Shown: positions 1 to 13,300 of the stretch, one piece after another
Position numbering within the stretch: position 1 is the stretch's first letter
How the letters are laid out: each line of letters opens with the position of its first letter
Source of the DNA: Leptasterias polaris
Lineage: Eukaryota; Echinodermata; Asteroidea; Forcipulatida; Asteriidae
Assembly (NCBI GenBank): GCA_037783415.1
Contig: JAZGTN010000074.1
Span: 496,001 to 560,000, forward strand
Direction: 5' to 3'
Length of the DNA: 64,000 bases
The notes under the pieces: model-generated
Told to the model about the DNA's origin: nothing
Seen by the model: the letters and a program-made list of their open reading frames with translations, nothing else
Databases searched by the model: none
Position numbers and translations under genes: made by a program

Positions 1-1759
1 ATACCACTACCAGTCCCTCAAGCAATGGCCAAATACCACTACCAGTCCCTCATGCAATGGCCCAATACCACTACCAGTCCCTCTTGCAATGGCCCAATAC
101 CACTACCAGTCCCTCAAGCAATGGCCCAATACCACTACCAGTCCCTCATACAATGGCCCAATACCACTACCAGTCCCTCATGCAATGGCCCAATACCACT
201 ACCAGTCCCTCATGCAATGGCCCAATACCACTACCAGTCCCTCATGCAATGACCCACTACCAGTCCCTCAAGCAATGGCCCAATACCACTACCAGTCCCT
301 CATACCACTGCCAGTCCCACAATGGCCCACTACCAGTCCCTCAAGCAATGGCCCAATACCACTACCAGTCCCTCATGCAATGGCCCACTACCACTACCAG
401 TCCCTCATGCAATGGCCCAATACCACTACCAGTCCTTCATACCACTGCCAGTCCCACAATGGCCCACTACCAGTCCCTCAAGCAATGGCCCAATACCACT
501 ACCAGTCCCTCATACAATGGCCAAATACCACTACCAGTCCCTCAAGCAATGGCCCAATACCACTACCAGTCCCTCATGCAATGGCCCAATACCACTACCA
601 GTCCCTCATGCAATGGCCCAATACCACTACCAGTCCCTCATGCAATGGCCCAATACCACTACCAGTCCCTCATACAATGGCCCAATACCACTACCAGTCC
701 CTCAAGCAATGGCCAAATACCACTACCAGTCCCTCATGCAATGGCCCAATACCACTACCAGTCCCTCATACAATGGCCCAATACCACTACCAGTCCCTCA
801 AGCAATGGCCCAATACCACTACCAGTCCCTCAAGCAATGGCCAAATACCACTACCAGTCCCTCATGCAATGGCCCAATACCACTACCAGTCCCTCATACA
901 ATGGCCCAATACCACTACCAGTCCCTCAAGCAATGGCCAAATACCACTACCAGTCCCTCATGCAATGGCCCAATACCACTACCAGTCCCTTATGCAATGG
1001 CCCAATACCACTACCAGTCCCTCAAGCAATGGCCCAATACCACTACCAGTCCCTCATACAATGGCCCAATACCACTACCAGTCCCTCATGCAATGGCCCA
1101 ATACCACTACCAGTCCCTCATACCACTACCAGTCCCACAATGGCCCACTACCAGTCCCTCCAGCAATGGCCCAATACCACTACCAGTTCCTCATGCAATG
1201 GCCCACTACCACTACCAGTCCCTCATGCAATGGCCCAATACCACTACCAGTCCCTCATGCAATGGCCCACTACCACTACCAGTCCCTCATGCAATGGCCC
1301 AATACCACTACCAGTCCCTCATGCAATGGCCCACTACCACTACCAGTCCCTCAACCAATGGCCCAATACCACTACCAGTCCCTCAAGCAATGGCCCAATA
1401 CCACTACCAGTCCCTCATACCACCTCCAGTCCCACAATGGCCCACTACCAGTCCCTCAAGCAATGGCCCAATACCACTACCAGTCCCTCAAGCAATGGCC
1501 AAATACCACTACCAGTCCCTCATGCAATGGCCCACTACCAGTCCCTCAAGCAATGGCCCAATACCACTACCAGTCCCTCATACAATGGCAAAATACCACT
1601 ACCAGTCCCTCAAGCAATGGCCCAATACCACTACCAGTCCCTCATGCAATGGCCCACTACCACTACCAGTCCCTCATGCAATGGCCCAATACCACTACCA
1701 GTCCCTCATGCAATGGCCCACTACCACTACTAGTCCCTCAACCAATGGCCCAATACCAC
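1..1759. repeat. left array segment, mixed variants
   Basis: This segment holds ordinary units with many A11C and 26-bp short forms. Composite truncated units of the type CATACCACTGCCAGTCCCAC occur near 301 and 440. A G6A variant (CAATGACCC) at about 247 gives a TGA that recurs near 2,544 and 3,800. A C21T variant at 1,731-1,733 gives a TAG. I found no large internal duplication here. It resembles later segments in general composition but not in unit order. Confidence 0.8.
320..345 (+). repeat. 26-bp short unit (type example)
   Basis: This unit lacks 6 bp relative to the 32-bp form: GGCCC is followed directly by ACTACCAG, with one ACTACC-like hexamer missing. The same 26-bp form recurs throughout the window, for instance near 1,531, 2,270, 13,870 and 59,870. 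Because 6 is a multiple of 3, the short form leaves the rotating reading frame undisturbed. A 25-bp relative with GGCC instead of GGCCC occurs near 2,450, 3,711, 9,637 and elsewhere. Confidence 0.9.
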
Positions 1760-3015
1760 AACCAGTCCCTCATACAATGGCCCACTACCACTACCAGTCC
1801 CTCATGCAATGGCCCAATACCACTACCAGTCCCTCATGCAATGGCCCACTACCACTACCAGTCCCTCATGCAATGGCCCAATACCACTACCAGTCCCTCA
1901 TGCAATGGCCCACTACCACTACCAGTCCCTCAACCAATGGCCCAATACCACTACCAGTCCCTCATACCACTGCCAGTCCCACAATGGCCCACTACCAGTC
2001 CCTCAAGCAATGGCCCAATACCACTACCAGTCCCTCATGCAATGGCCAAATACCACTACCAGTCCCTCATACAATGGCCCAATACCACTACCAGTCCCTC
2101 AAGCAATGGCCCAATACCACTACCAGTCCCTCATGCAATGGCCAAATACCACTACCAGTCCCTCATGCAATGGCCCAATACCACTACCAGTCCCTCATGC
2201 AATGGCCCAATACCACTACCAGTCCCTCATGCAATGGCCCAATACCACTACCAGTCCCTCATGCAATGGCCCACTACCAGTCCCTCAAGCAATGGCCCAA
2301 TACCACTACCAGTCCCTCATACAATGGCCCAATACCACTACTAGTCCCTCATGCAATGGCCCAATACCACTACCAGTCCCTCATGCAATGGCCCAATACC
2401 ACTACCAGTCCCTCATGCAATGGCCCAATACCACTACCAGTCCCTCATGCAATGGCCACTACCAGTCCCTCAAGCAATGGCCCAATACCACTACCAGTCC
2501 CTCATGCAATGACCCAATACCACTACCAGTCCCTCATGCAATGACCCACTACCAGTCCCTCAAGCAATGGCCCAATACCACTACCAGTCCCTCATACCAC
2601 TGCCAGTCCCACAATGGCCCACTACCAGTCCCTCAAGCAATGGCCCAATACCACTACCAGTCCCTCATGCAATGGCCCACTACCACTACCAGTCCCTCAT
2701 GCAATGGCCCAATACCACTACCAGTCCCTCATGCAATGGCCCACTACCACTACCAGTCCCTCAACCAATGGCCCAATACCACTACCAGTCCTTCATACCA
2801 CTGCCAGTCCCACAATGGCCCACTACCAGTCCCTCAAGCAATGGCCCAATACCACTACCAGTCCCTCATACAATGGCCAAATACCACTACCAGTCCCTCA
2901 AGCAATGGCCCAATACCACTACCAGTCCCTCATGCAATGGCCCAATACCACTACCAGTCCCTCATGCAATGGCCCAATACCACTACCAGTCCCTCATGCA
3001 ATGGCCCAATACCAC
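1760..3015. repeat. 1,256-bp tandem duplication, copy 1
   Basis: Unit order and variants here reappear 1,256 bp downstream. TAG at 2,342-2,344 matches 3,598-3,600, TGA at 2,542-2,544 matches 3,798-3,800, and the CCTTCATACC variant near 2,790 matches one near 4,046. The match starts just after a mismatched AACCAGTCCC unit at about 1,759. It can be followed to about 3,040, where CACTACCAC is replaced by AATACCAC in the other copy. Confidence 0.85.
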
Positions 3016-4271
3016 TACCAGTCCCTCATACAATGGCCCACTACCACTACCAGTCCCTCATGCAATGGCCCAATACCACTACCAGTCCCTCATGCAATGG
3101 CCCACTACCACTACCAGTCCCTCATGCAATGGCCCAATACCACTACCAGTCCCTCATGCAATGGCCCACTACCACTACCAGTCCCTCAACCAATGGCCCA
3201 ATACCACTACCAGTCCCTCATACCACTGCCAGTCCCACAATGGCCCACTACCAGTCCCTCAAGCAATGGCCCAATACCACTACCAGTCCCTCATGCAATG
3301 GCCAAATACCACTACCAGTCCCTCATACAATGGCCCAATACCACTACCAGTCCCTCAAGCAATGGCCCAATACCACTACCAGTCCCTCATGCAATGGCCA
3401 AATACCACTACCAGTCCCTCATGCAATGGCCCAATACCACTACCAGTCCCTCATGCAATGGCCCAATACCACTACCAGTCCCTCATGCAATGGCCCAATA
3501 CCACTACCAGTCCCTCATGCAATGGCCCACTACCAGTCCCTCAAGCAATGGCCCAATACCACTACCAGTCCCTCATACAATGGCCCAATACCACTACTAG
3601 TCCCTCATGCAATGGCCCAATACCACTACCAGTCCCTCATGCAATGGCCCAATACCACTACCAGTCCCTCATGCAATGGCCCAATACCACTACCAGTCCC
3701 TCATGCAATGGCCACTACCAGTCCCTCAAGCAATGGCCCAATACCACTACCAGTCCCTCATGCAATGACCCAATACCACTACCAGTCCCTCATGCAATGA
3801 CCCACTACCAGTCCCTCAAGCAATGGCCCAATACCACTACCAGTCCCTCATACCACTGCCAGTCCCACAATGGCCCACTACCAGTCCCTCAAGCAATGGC
3901 CCAATACCACTACCAGTCCCTCATGCAATGGCCCACTACCACTACCAGTCCCTCATGCAATGGCCCAATACCACTACCAGTCCCTCATGCAATGGCCCAC
4001 TACCACTACCAGTCCCTCAACCAATGGCCCAATACCACTACCAGTCCTTCATACCACTGCCAGTCCCACAATGGCCCACTACCAGTCCCTCAAGCAATGG
4101 CCCAATACCACTACCAGTCCCTCATACAATGGCCAAATACCACTACCAGTCCCTCAAGCAATGGCCCAATACCACTACCAGTCCCTCATGCAATGGCCCA
4201 ATACCACTACCAGTCCCTCATGCAATGGCCCAATACCACTACCAGTCCCTCATGCAATGGCCCAATACCAC
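3016..4271. repeat. 1,256-bp tandem duplication, copy 2
   Basis: This is the downstream copy of the block at 1,760-3,015 and directly abuts it in the same orientation. Homology continues to about 4,296. The copies share their stop-creating variants and short units in the same order, which points to a single duplication event and not to independent mutation. Confidence 0.85.
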
Positions 4272-4296
4272 TACCAGTCCCTCATACAATGGCCCA

Positions 4297-5829
4297 ATAC
4301 CACTACCAGTCCCTCAAGCAATGGCCAAATACCACTACCAGTCCCTCATGCAATGGCCCAATACCACTACCAGTCCCTCATACAATGGCCCAATACCACT
4401 ACCAGTCCCTCAAGCAATGGCCCAATACCACTACCAGTCCCTCAAGCAATGGCCAAATACCACTACCAGTCCCTCATGCAATGGCCCAATACCACTACCA
4501 GTCCCTCATGCAATGGCCCAATACCACTACCAGTCCCTCGAGCAATGGCCCAATACCACTACCAGTCCCTCATACAATGGCCCAATACCACTACCAGTCC
4601 CTCATGCAATGGCCCAATACCACTACCAGTCCCTCATACAATGGCCCAATACCACTACCAGTCCCTCAAGCAATGGCCAAATACCACTACCAGTCCCTCA
4701 TGCAATGGCCCAATACCACTACCAGTCCCTTATGCAATGGCCCAATACCACTACCAGTCTCTCAAGCAATGGCCCAATACCACTACCAGTCCCTCATACA
4801 ATGGCCCAATACCACTACCAGTCCCTCATGCAATGGCCCAATACCACTACCAGTCCCTCATACCACTACCAGTCCCACAATGGCCCACTACCAGTCCCTC
4901 CAGCAATGGCCCAATACCACTACCAGTCCCTCATGCAATGGCCCACTACCACTACCAGTCCCTCATGCAATGGCCCAATACCACTACCAGTCCCTCATGC
5001 AATGGCCCACTACCACTACCAGTCCCTCATGCAATGGCCCAATACCACTACCAGTCCCTCATGCAATGGCCCACTACCACTACCAGTCCCTCAACCAATG
5101 GCCCAATACCACTACCAGTCCCTCATACAATGGCCCAATACCACTACCAGTCCCTCAAGCAATGGCCAAATACCACTACCAGTCCCTCATGCAATGGCCC
5201 ACTACCAGTCCCTCAAGCAATGGCCCAATACCACTACCAGTCCCTCATACAATGGCCCAATACCACTACCAGTCCCTCATGCAATGGCCCAATACCACTA
5301 CCAGTCCCTCAAGCAATGGCCCAATACCACTACCAGTCCCTCATACAATGGCCCAATACCACTACCAGTCCCTCATGCAATGGCCCAATACCACTACCAG
5401 TCCCTCAAGCAATGGCAATACCACTACCAGTCCCTCATACAATGGCCCAATACCACTACCAGTCCCTCAAGCAATGGCCAAATACCACTACCAGTTCCTC
5501 ATACAATGGCCCAATACCACTACCAGTCCCTCATACAATGGCCCAATACCACTACCAGTCCCTCAAGCAATGGCCCAATACCACTACCAGTCCCTCATGC
5601 AATGGCCCACTACCACTACCAGTCCCTCATGCAATGGCCCAATACCACTACCAGTCCCTCATGCAATGGCCCACTACCACTACCAGTCCCTCAACCAATG
5701 GCCCAATACCACTACCAGTCCCTCATACCACTGCCAGTCCCACAATGGCCCACTACCAGTCCCTCAAGCAATGGCCCAATACCACTACCAGTCCCTCATA
5801 CAATGGCCAAATACCACTACCAGTCCCTC
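4297..5829. repeat. array segment between duplications
   Basis: Ordinary units. The segment contains the first CTCGAG variant (4,537-4,542; A30G in an AG-ending unit) and a 30-bp unit lacking two C residues (GGCAATACC at about 5,413). It has no stop-creating variant in one frame for a long distance. Parts resemble 6.6-8.0 kb (for example the CTCGAG neighbourhood at 4.3-4.9 kb and at 6.8-7.4 kb), but I did not fix exact limits. Confidence 0.7.
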
Positions 5830-8800
5830 AAGCAATGGCCCAATACCACTACCAGTCCCTCATGCAATGGCCCACTACCACTACCAGTCCCTCATGCAAT
5901 GGCCCAATACCACTACCAGTCCCTCATGCAATGGCCCACTACCACTACCAGTCCCTCAACCAATGGCCCAATACCACTACCAGTCCCTCATACAATGGCC
6001 CAATACCACTACCAGTCCCTCAAGCAATGGCCAAATACCACTACCAGTCCCTCATGCAATGGCCCAATACCACTACCAGTCCATCATGCAATGGCCCAAT
6101 ACCACTACCAGTCCCTCAAGCAATGGCCAAATACCACTACCAGTCCCTCATGCAATGGCCCAATACCACTACCAGTCCCTCATACAATGGCCCAATACCA
6201 CTACCAGTCCCTCAAGCAATGGCCCAATACCACTACCAGTCCCTCATGCAATGGCCCAATACCACTACCAGTCCCTCATGCAATGGCCCAATACCACTAC
6301 CAGTCCCTCATGCAATGGCCCACTACCAGTCCCTCAAGCAATGGCCCAATACCACTACCAGTCCCTCATACCACCTCCAGTCCCACAATGGCCCACTACC
6401 AGTCCCTCAAGCAATGGCCCAATACCACTACCAGTCCCTCATGCAATGGCCCACTACCACTACCAGTCCCTCATGCAATGGCCCAATACCACTACCAGTC
6501 CCTCATGCAATGGCCCACTACCACTACCAGTCCCTCAACCAATGGCCCAATACCACTACCAGTCCTTCATACCACTGCCAGTCCCACAATGGCCCACTAC
6601 CAGTCCCTCAAGCAATGGCCCAATACCACTACCAGTCCCTCATACAATGGCCAAATACCACTACCAGTCCCTCAAGCAATGGCCCAATACCACTACCAGT
6701 CCCTCATGCAATGGCCCAATACCACTACCAGTCCCTCATGCAATGGCCCAATACCACTACCATTCCCTCATGCAATGGCCCAATACCACTACCAGTCCCT
6801 CATACAATGGCCCAATACCACTACCAGTCCCTCAAGCAATGGCCAAATACCACTACCAGTCCCTCATGCAATGGCCCAATACCACTACCAGTCCCTCATA
6901 CAATGGCCCAATACCACTACCAGTCCCTCAAGCAATGGCCCAATACCACTACCAGTCCCTCAAGCAATGGCCAAATACCACTACCAGTCCCTCATGCAAT
7001 GGCCCAATACCACTACCAGTCCCTCATGCAATGGCCCAATACCACTACCAGTCCCTCGAGCAATGGCCCAATACCACTACCAGTCCCTCATACAATGGCC
7101 CAATACCACTACCAGTCCCTCATGCAATGGCCCAATACCACTACCAGTCCCTCATACAATGGCCCAATACCACTACCAGTCCCTCAAGCAATGGCCAAAT
7201 ACCACTACCAGTCCCTCATGCAATGGCCCAATACCACTACCAGTCCCTTATGCAATGGCCCAATACCACTACCAGTCCCTCAAGCAATGGCCCAATACCA
7301 CTACCAGTCCCTCATACAATGGCCCAATACCACTACCAGTCCCTCATGCAATGGCCCAATACCACTACCAGTCCCTCAAGCAATGGCCCAATACCACTAC
7401 CAGTCCCTCATGCAATGGCCCAATACCACTACCAGTCCCTCATGCAATGGCCCAATACCACTACCAGTCCCTCATACAATGGCCCAATACCACTACCAGT
7501 CCCTCAAGCAATGGCCAAATACCACTACCAGTCCCTCATGCAATGGCCCAATACCACTACCAGTCCCTCATACAATGGCACAATACCACTACCAGTCCCT
7601 CAAGCAATGGCCCAATACCACTACCAGTCCCTCATGCAATGGCCCACTACCACTACCAGTCCCTCATGCAATGGCCCAATACCACTACCAGTCCCTCATG
7701 CAATGGCCCACTACCACTACCAGTCCCTCAACCAATGGCCCAATACCACTACCAGTCCCTCATACCACTACCAGTCCCACAATGGCCCACTACCAGTCCC
7801 TCCAGCAATGGCCCAATACCACTACCAGTCCCTCATGCAATGGCCCACTACCACTACCAGTCCCTCATGCAATGGCCCAATACCACTACCAGTCCCTCAT
7901 GCAATGGCCCACTACCACTACCAGTCCCTCATGCAATGGCCCAATACCACTACCAGTCCCTCATGCAATGGCCCACTACCACTACCAGTCCCTCAACCAA
8001 TGGCCCAATACCACTACCAGTCCCTCATACAATGGCCCAATACCACTACCAGTCCCTCAAGCAATGGCCAAATACCACTACCAGTCCCTCATGCAATGGC
8101 CCACTACCAGTCCCTCAAGCAATGGCCCAATACCACTACCAGTCCCTCATACAATGGCCCAATACCACTACCAGTCCCTCAAGCAATGGCCAAATACCAC
8201 TACCAGTCCCTCATGCAATGGCCCAATACCACTACCAGTCCCTCATACAATGGCCCAATACCACTACCAGTCCCTCAAGCAATGGCCCAATACCACTACC
8301 AGTCCCTCATGCAATGGCCAAATACCACTACCAGTCCCTCATGCAATGGCCCAATAACACTACCAGTCCCTCATGCAATGGCCCACTACCAGTCCCTCAA
8401 GCAATGGCCCAATACCACTACCAGTCCCTCATACAATGGCCCAATACCACTACCAGTCCCTCATGCAATGGCCCAATACCACTACCAGTCCCTCATGCAA
8501 TGGCCCAATACCACTACCAGTCCCTCATGCAATGGCCCAATACCACTACCAGTCCCTCATGCAATGGCCACTACCAGTCCCTCAAGCAATGGCCCAATAC
8601 CACTACCAGTCCCTCATACAATGGCCCAATACCACTACCAGTCCCTCAAGCAATGGCCAAATACCACTACCAGTCCCTCATGCAATGGCCCAATACCACT
8701 ACCAGTCCCTCATACAATGGCCCAATACCACTACCAGTCCCTCAAGCAATGGCCCAATACCACTACCAGTCCCTCATGCAATGGCCCAATACCACTACCA

Positions 8801-10356
8801 GTCCCTCATGCAATGGCCCAATAACACTACCAGTCCCTCATGCAATGGCCCACTACCAGTCCCTCAAGCAATGGCCCAATACCACTACCAGTCCCTCATA
8901 CCACTACCAGTCCCACAATGGCCCACTACCAGTCCCTCAAGCAATGGCCCAATACCACTACCAGTCCCTCATACAATGGCCAAATACCACTACCAGTCCC
9001 TCAAGCAATGGCCCAATACCACTACCAGTCCCTCATGCAATGGCCCACTACCACTACCACTCCCTCATGCAATGGCCCAATACCACTACCAGTCCCTCAT
9101 ACAACGGCCAAATACCACTACCAGTCCCTCAAGCAATGGCCAAATACCACTACCAGTCCCTCATGCAATGGCCCACTACCAGTCCCTCAAGCAATGGCCC
9201 AATACCACTACCAGTCCCTCATACAATGGCCCAATACCACTACCAGTCCTTCAAGCAATGGCCCAATACCACTACCAGTCCCTCATGCAATGGCCCAATA
9301 CCACTACCAGTCCCTCATACAATGGTCAAATACCACTACCAGTCCCTCATGCAATGGCCCAATACCACTACCAGTCCCTCATGCAATGGCCCAATACCAC
9401 TACCAGTCCCTCCAGCAATGGCCCAATACCACTACCAGTCCCTCATGCAATGGACCACTACCAGTCCCTCAAGCAATGGCCCAATACCACTACCAGTCCC
9501 TCATACAATGGCCCAATACCACTACTAGTCCCTCATGCAATGGCCCAATACCACTACCAGTCCCTCATGCAATGGCCCAATACCACTACCAGTCCCTCAT
9601 GCAATGGCCCAATACCACTACCAGTCCCTCATGCAATGGCCACTACCAGTCCCTCCAGCAATGGCCCAATACCACTACCAGTCTCTCATACAATGGCCCA
9701 ATACCACTACCAGTCCCTCAAGCAATGGCCAAATACCACTACCAGTCCCTCATGCAATGGCCCAATACCACTACCAGTCCCTCATACAATGGCCCAATAC
9801 CACTACCAGTCCCTCAAGCAATGGCCCAATACCACTACCAGTCCCTCATGCAATGGCCCAATACCACTACCAGTCCCTCATGCAATGGCCCAATACCACT
9901 ACCAGTCCCTCATGCAATGGCGCACTACCAGTCCCTCAAGCAATGGCCCAATACCACTACCAGTCCCTCATACCACTACCAGTCCCACAATGGCCCACTA
10001 CCAGTCCCTCAAGCAATGGCCCAATACCACTACCAGTCCCTCATGTAATGGCCCAATACCACTACCAGTCCCTCATGCAATGGCCCACTACCAGTCCCTC
10101 AAGCAATGGCCCAATACCACTACCAGTCCCTCATACAATGGCCAAATACCACTACCAGTCCCTCAAGCAATGGCCCAATACCACTACCAGTCCCTCATGC
10201 AATGGCCCACTACCACTACCACTCCCTCATGCAATGGCCCAATACCACTACCAGTCCCTCATACAACGGCCAAATACCACTACCAGTCCCTCAAGCAATG
10301 GCCCAATACCACTACCAGTCCCTCATGCAATGGCCCACTACCACTACCAGTCCCTC
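5830..10356. repeat. 4.53-kb tandem duplication, copy 1
   Basis: Markers in this block recur 4,527 bp downstream: CCATCATGC at 6,081 matches 10,608, CATTCCC at 6,761 matches 11,288, and CTCGAG at 7,055 matches 11,582. After a 14-bp difference near 12,000 the offset becomes 4,513 (TAA 8,357 matches 12,870). After a 192-bp difference near 9.1 kb it becomes 4,705 (TAG 9,528 matches 14,233; TAA 10,048 matches 14,753). The block carries a second AATAAC variant at 8,822-8,824. Confidence 0.85.
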
Positions 10357-13300
10357 ATGCAATGGCCCAATACCACTACCAGTCCCTCATGCAATGGCCC
10401 ACTACCACTACCAGTCCCTCATGCAATGGCCCAATACCACTACCAGTCCCTCATGCAATGGCCCACTACCACTACCAGTCCCTCAACCAATGGCCCAATA
10501 CCACTACCAGTCCCTCATACAATGGCCCAATACCACTACCAGTCCCTCAAGCAATGGCCAAATACCACTACCAGTCCCTCATGCAATGGCCCAATACCAC
10601 TACCAGTCCATCATGCAATGGCCCAATACCACTACCAGTCCCTCAAGCAATGGCCAAATACCACTACCAGTCCCTCATGCAATGGCCCAATACCACTACC
10701 AGTCCCTCATACAATGGCCCAATACCACTACCAGTCCCTCAAGCAATGGCCCAATACCACTACCAGTCCCTCATGCAATGGCCCAATACCACTACCAGTC
10801 CCTCATGCAATGGCCCAATACCACTACCAGTCCCTCATGCAATGGCCCACTACCAGTCCCTCAAGCAATGGCCCAATACCACTACCAGTCCCTCATACCA
10901 CCTCCAGTCCCACAATGGCCCACTACCAGTCCCTCAAGCAATGGCCCAATACCACTACCAGTCCCTCATGCAATGGCCCACTACCACTACCAGTCCCTCA
11001 TGCAATGGCCCAATACCACTACCAGTCCCTCATGCAATGGCCCACTACCACTACCAGTCCCTCAACCAATGGCCCAATACCACTACCAGTCCTTCATACC
11101 ACTGCCAGTCCCACAATGGCCCACTACCAGTCCCTCAAGCAATGGCCCAATACCACTACCAGTCCCTCATACAATGGCCAAATACCACTACCAGTCCCTC
11201 AAGCAATGGCCCAATACCACTACCAGTCCCTCATGCAATGGCCCAATACCACTACCAGTCCCTCATGCAATGGCCCAATACCACTACCATTCCCTCATGC
11301 AATGGCCCAATACCACTACCAGTCCCTCATACAATGGCCCAATACCACTACCAGTCCCTCAAGCAATGGCCAAATACCACTACCAGTCCCTCATGCAATG
11401 GCCCAATACCACTACTAGTCCCTCATACAATGGCCCAATACCACTACCAGTCCCTCAAGCAATGGCCCAATACCACTACCAGTCCCTCAAGCAATGGCCA
11501 AATACCACTACCAGTCCCTCATGCAATGGCCCAATACCACTACCAGTCCCTCATGCAATGGCCCAATACCACTACCAGTCCCTCGAGCAATGGCCCAATA
11601 CCACTACCAGTCCCTCATACAATGGCCCAATACCACTACCAGTCCCTCATGCAATGGCCCAATACCACTACCAGTCCCTCATACAATGGCCCAATACCAC
11701 TACCAGTCCCTCAAGCAATGGCCAAATACCACTACCAGTCCCTCATGCAATGGCCCAATACCACTACCAGTCCCTTATGCAATGGCCCAATACCACTACC
11801 AGTCCCTCAAGCAATGGCCCAATACCACTACCAGTCCCTCATACAATGGCCCAATACCACTACCAGTCCCTCATGCAATGGCCCAATACCACTACCAGTC
11901 CCTCAAGCAATGGCCCAATACCACTACCAGTCCCTCATGCAATGGCCCAATACCACTACCAGTCCCTCATGCAATGGCCCAATACCACTACCAGTCCCTC
12001 CACCACTACCAGTCCCTCAAGCAATGGCCAAATACCACTACCAGTCCCTCATGCAATGGCCCAATACCACTACCAGTCCCTCATACAATGGCACAATACC
12101 ACTACCAGTCCCTCAAGCAATGGCCCAATACCACTACCAGTCCCTCATGCAATGGCCCACTACCACTACCAGTCCCTCATGCAATGGCCCAATACCACTA
12201 CCAGTCCCTCATGCAATGGCCCACTACCACTACCAGTCCCTCAACCAATGGCCCAATACCACTACCAGTCCCTCATACCACTACCAGTCCCACAATGGCC
12301 CACTACCAGTCCCTCCAGCAATGGCCCAATACCACTACCAGTCCCTCATGCAATGGCCCACTACCACTACCAGTCCCTCATGCAATGGCCCAATACCACT
12401 ACCAGTCCCTCATGCAATGGCCCACTACCACTACCAGTCCCTCATGCAATGGCCCAATACCACTACCAGTCCCTCATGCAATGGCCCACTACCACTACCA
12501 GTCCCTCAACCAATGGCCCAATACCACTACCAGTCCCTCATACAATGGCCCAATACCACTACCAGTCCCTCAAGCAATGGCCAAATACCACTATCAGTCC
12601 CTCATGCAATGGCCCACTACCAGTCCCTCAAGCAATGGCCCAATACCACTACCAGTCCCTCATACAATGGCCCAATACCACTACCAGTCCCTCAAGCAAT
12701 GGCCAAATACCACTACCAGTCCCTCATGCAATGGCCCAATACCACTACCAGTCCCTCATACAATGGCCCAATACCACTACCAGTCCCTCAAGCAATGGCC
12801 CAATACCACTACCAGTCCCTCATGCAATGGCCAAATACCACTACCAGTCCCTCATGCAATGGCCCAATAACACTACCAGTCCCTCATGCAATGGCCCACT
12901 ACCAGTCCCTCAAGCAATGGCCCAATACCACTACCAGTCCCTCATACAATGGCCCAATACCACTACCAGTCCCTCATGCAATGGCCCAATACCACTACCA
13001 GTCCCTCATGCAATGGCCCAATACCACTACCAGTCCCTCATGCAATGGCCCAATACCACTACCAGTCCCTCATGCAATGGCCACTACCAGTCCCTCAAGC
13101 AATGGCCCAATACCACTACCAGTCCCTCATACAATGGCCCAATACCACTACCAGTCCCTCAAGCAATGGCCAAATACCACTACCAGTCCCTCATGCAATG
13201 GCCCAATACCACTACCAGTCCCTCATACAATGGCCCAATACCACTACCAGTCCCTCAAGCAATGGCCCAATACCACTACCAGTCCCTCATGCAATGGCCC

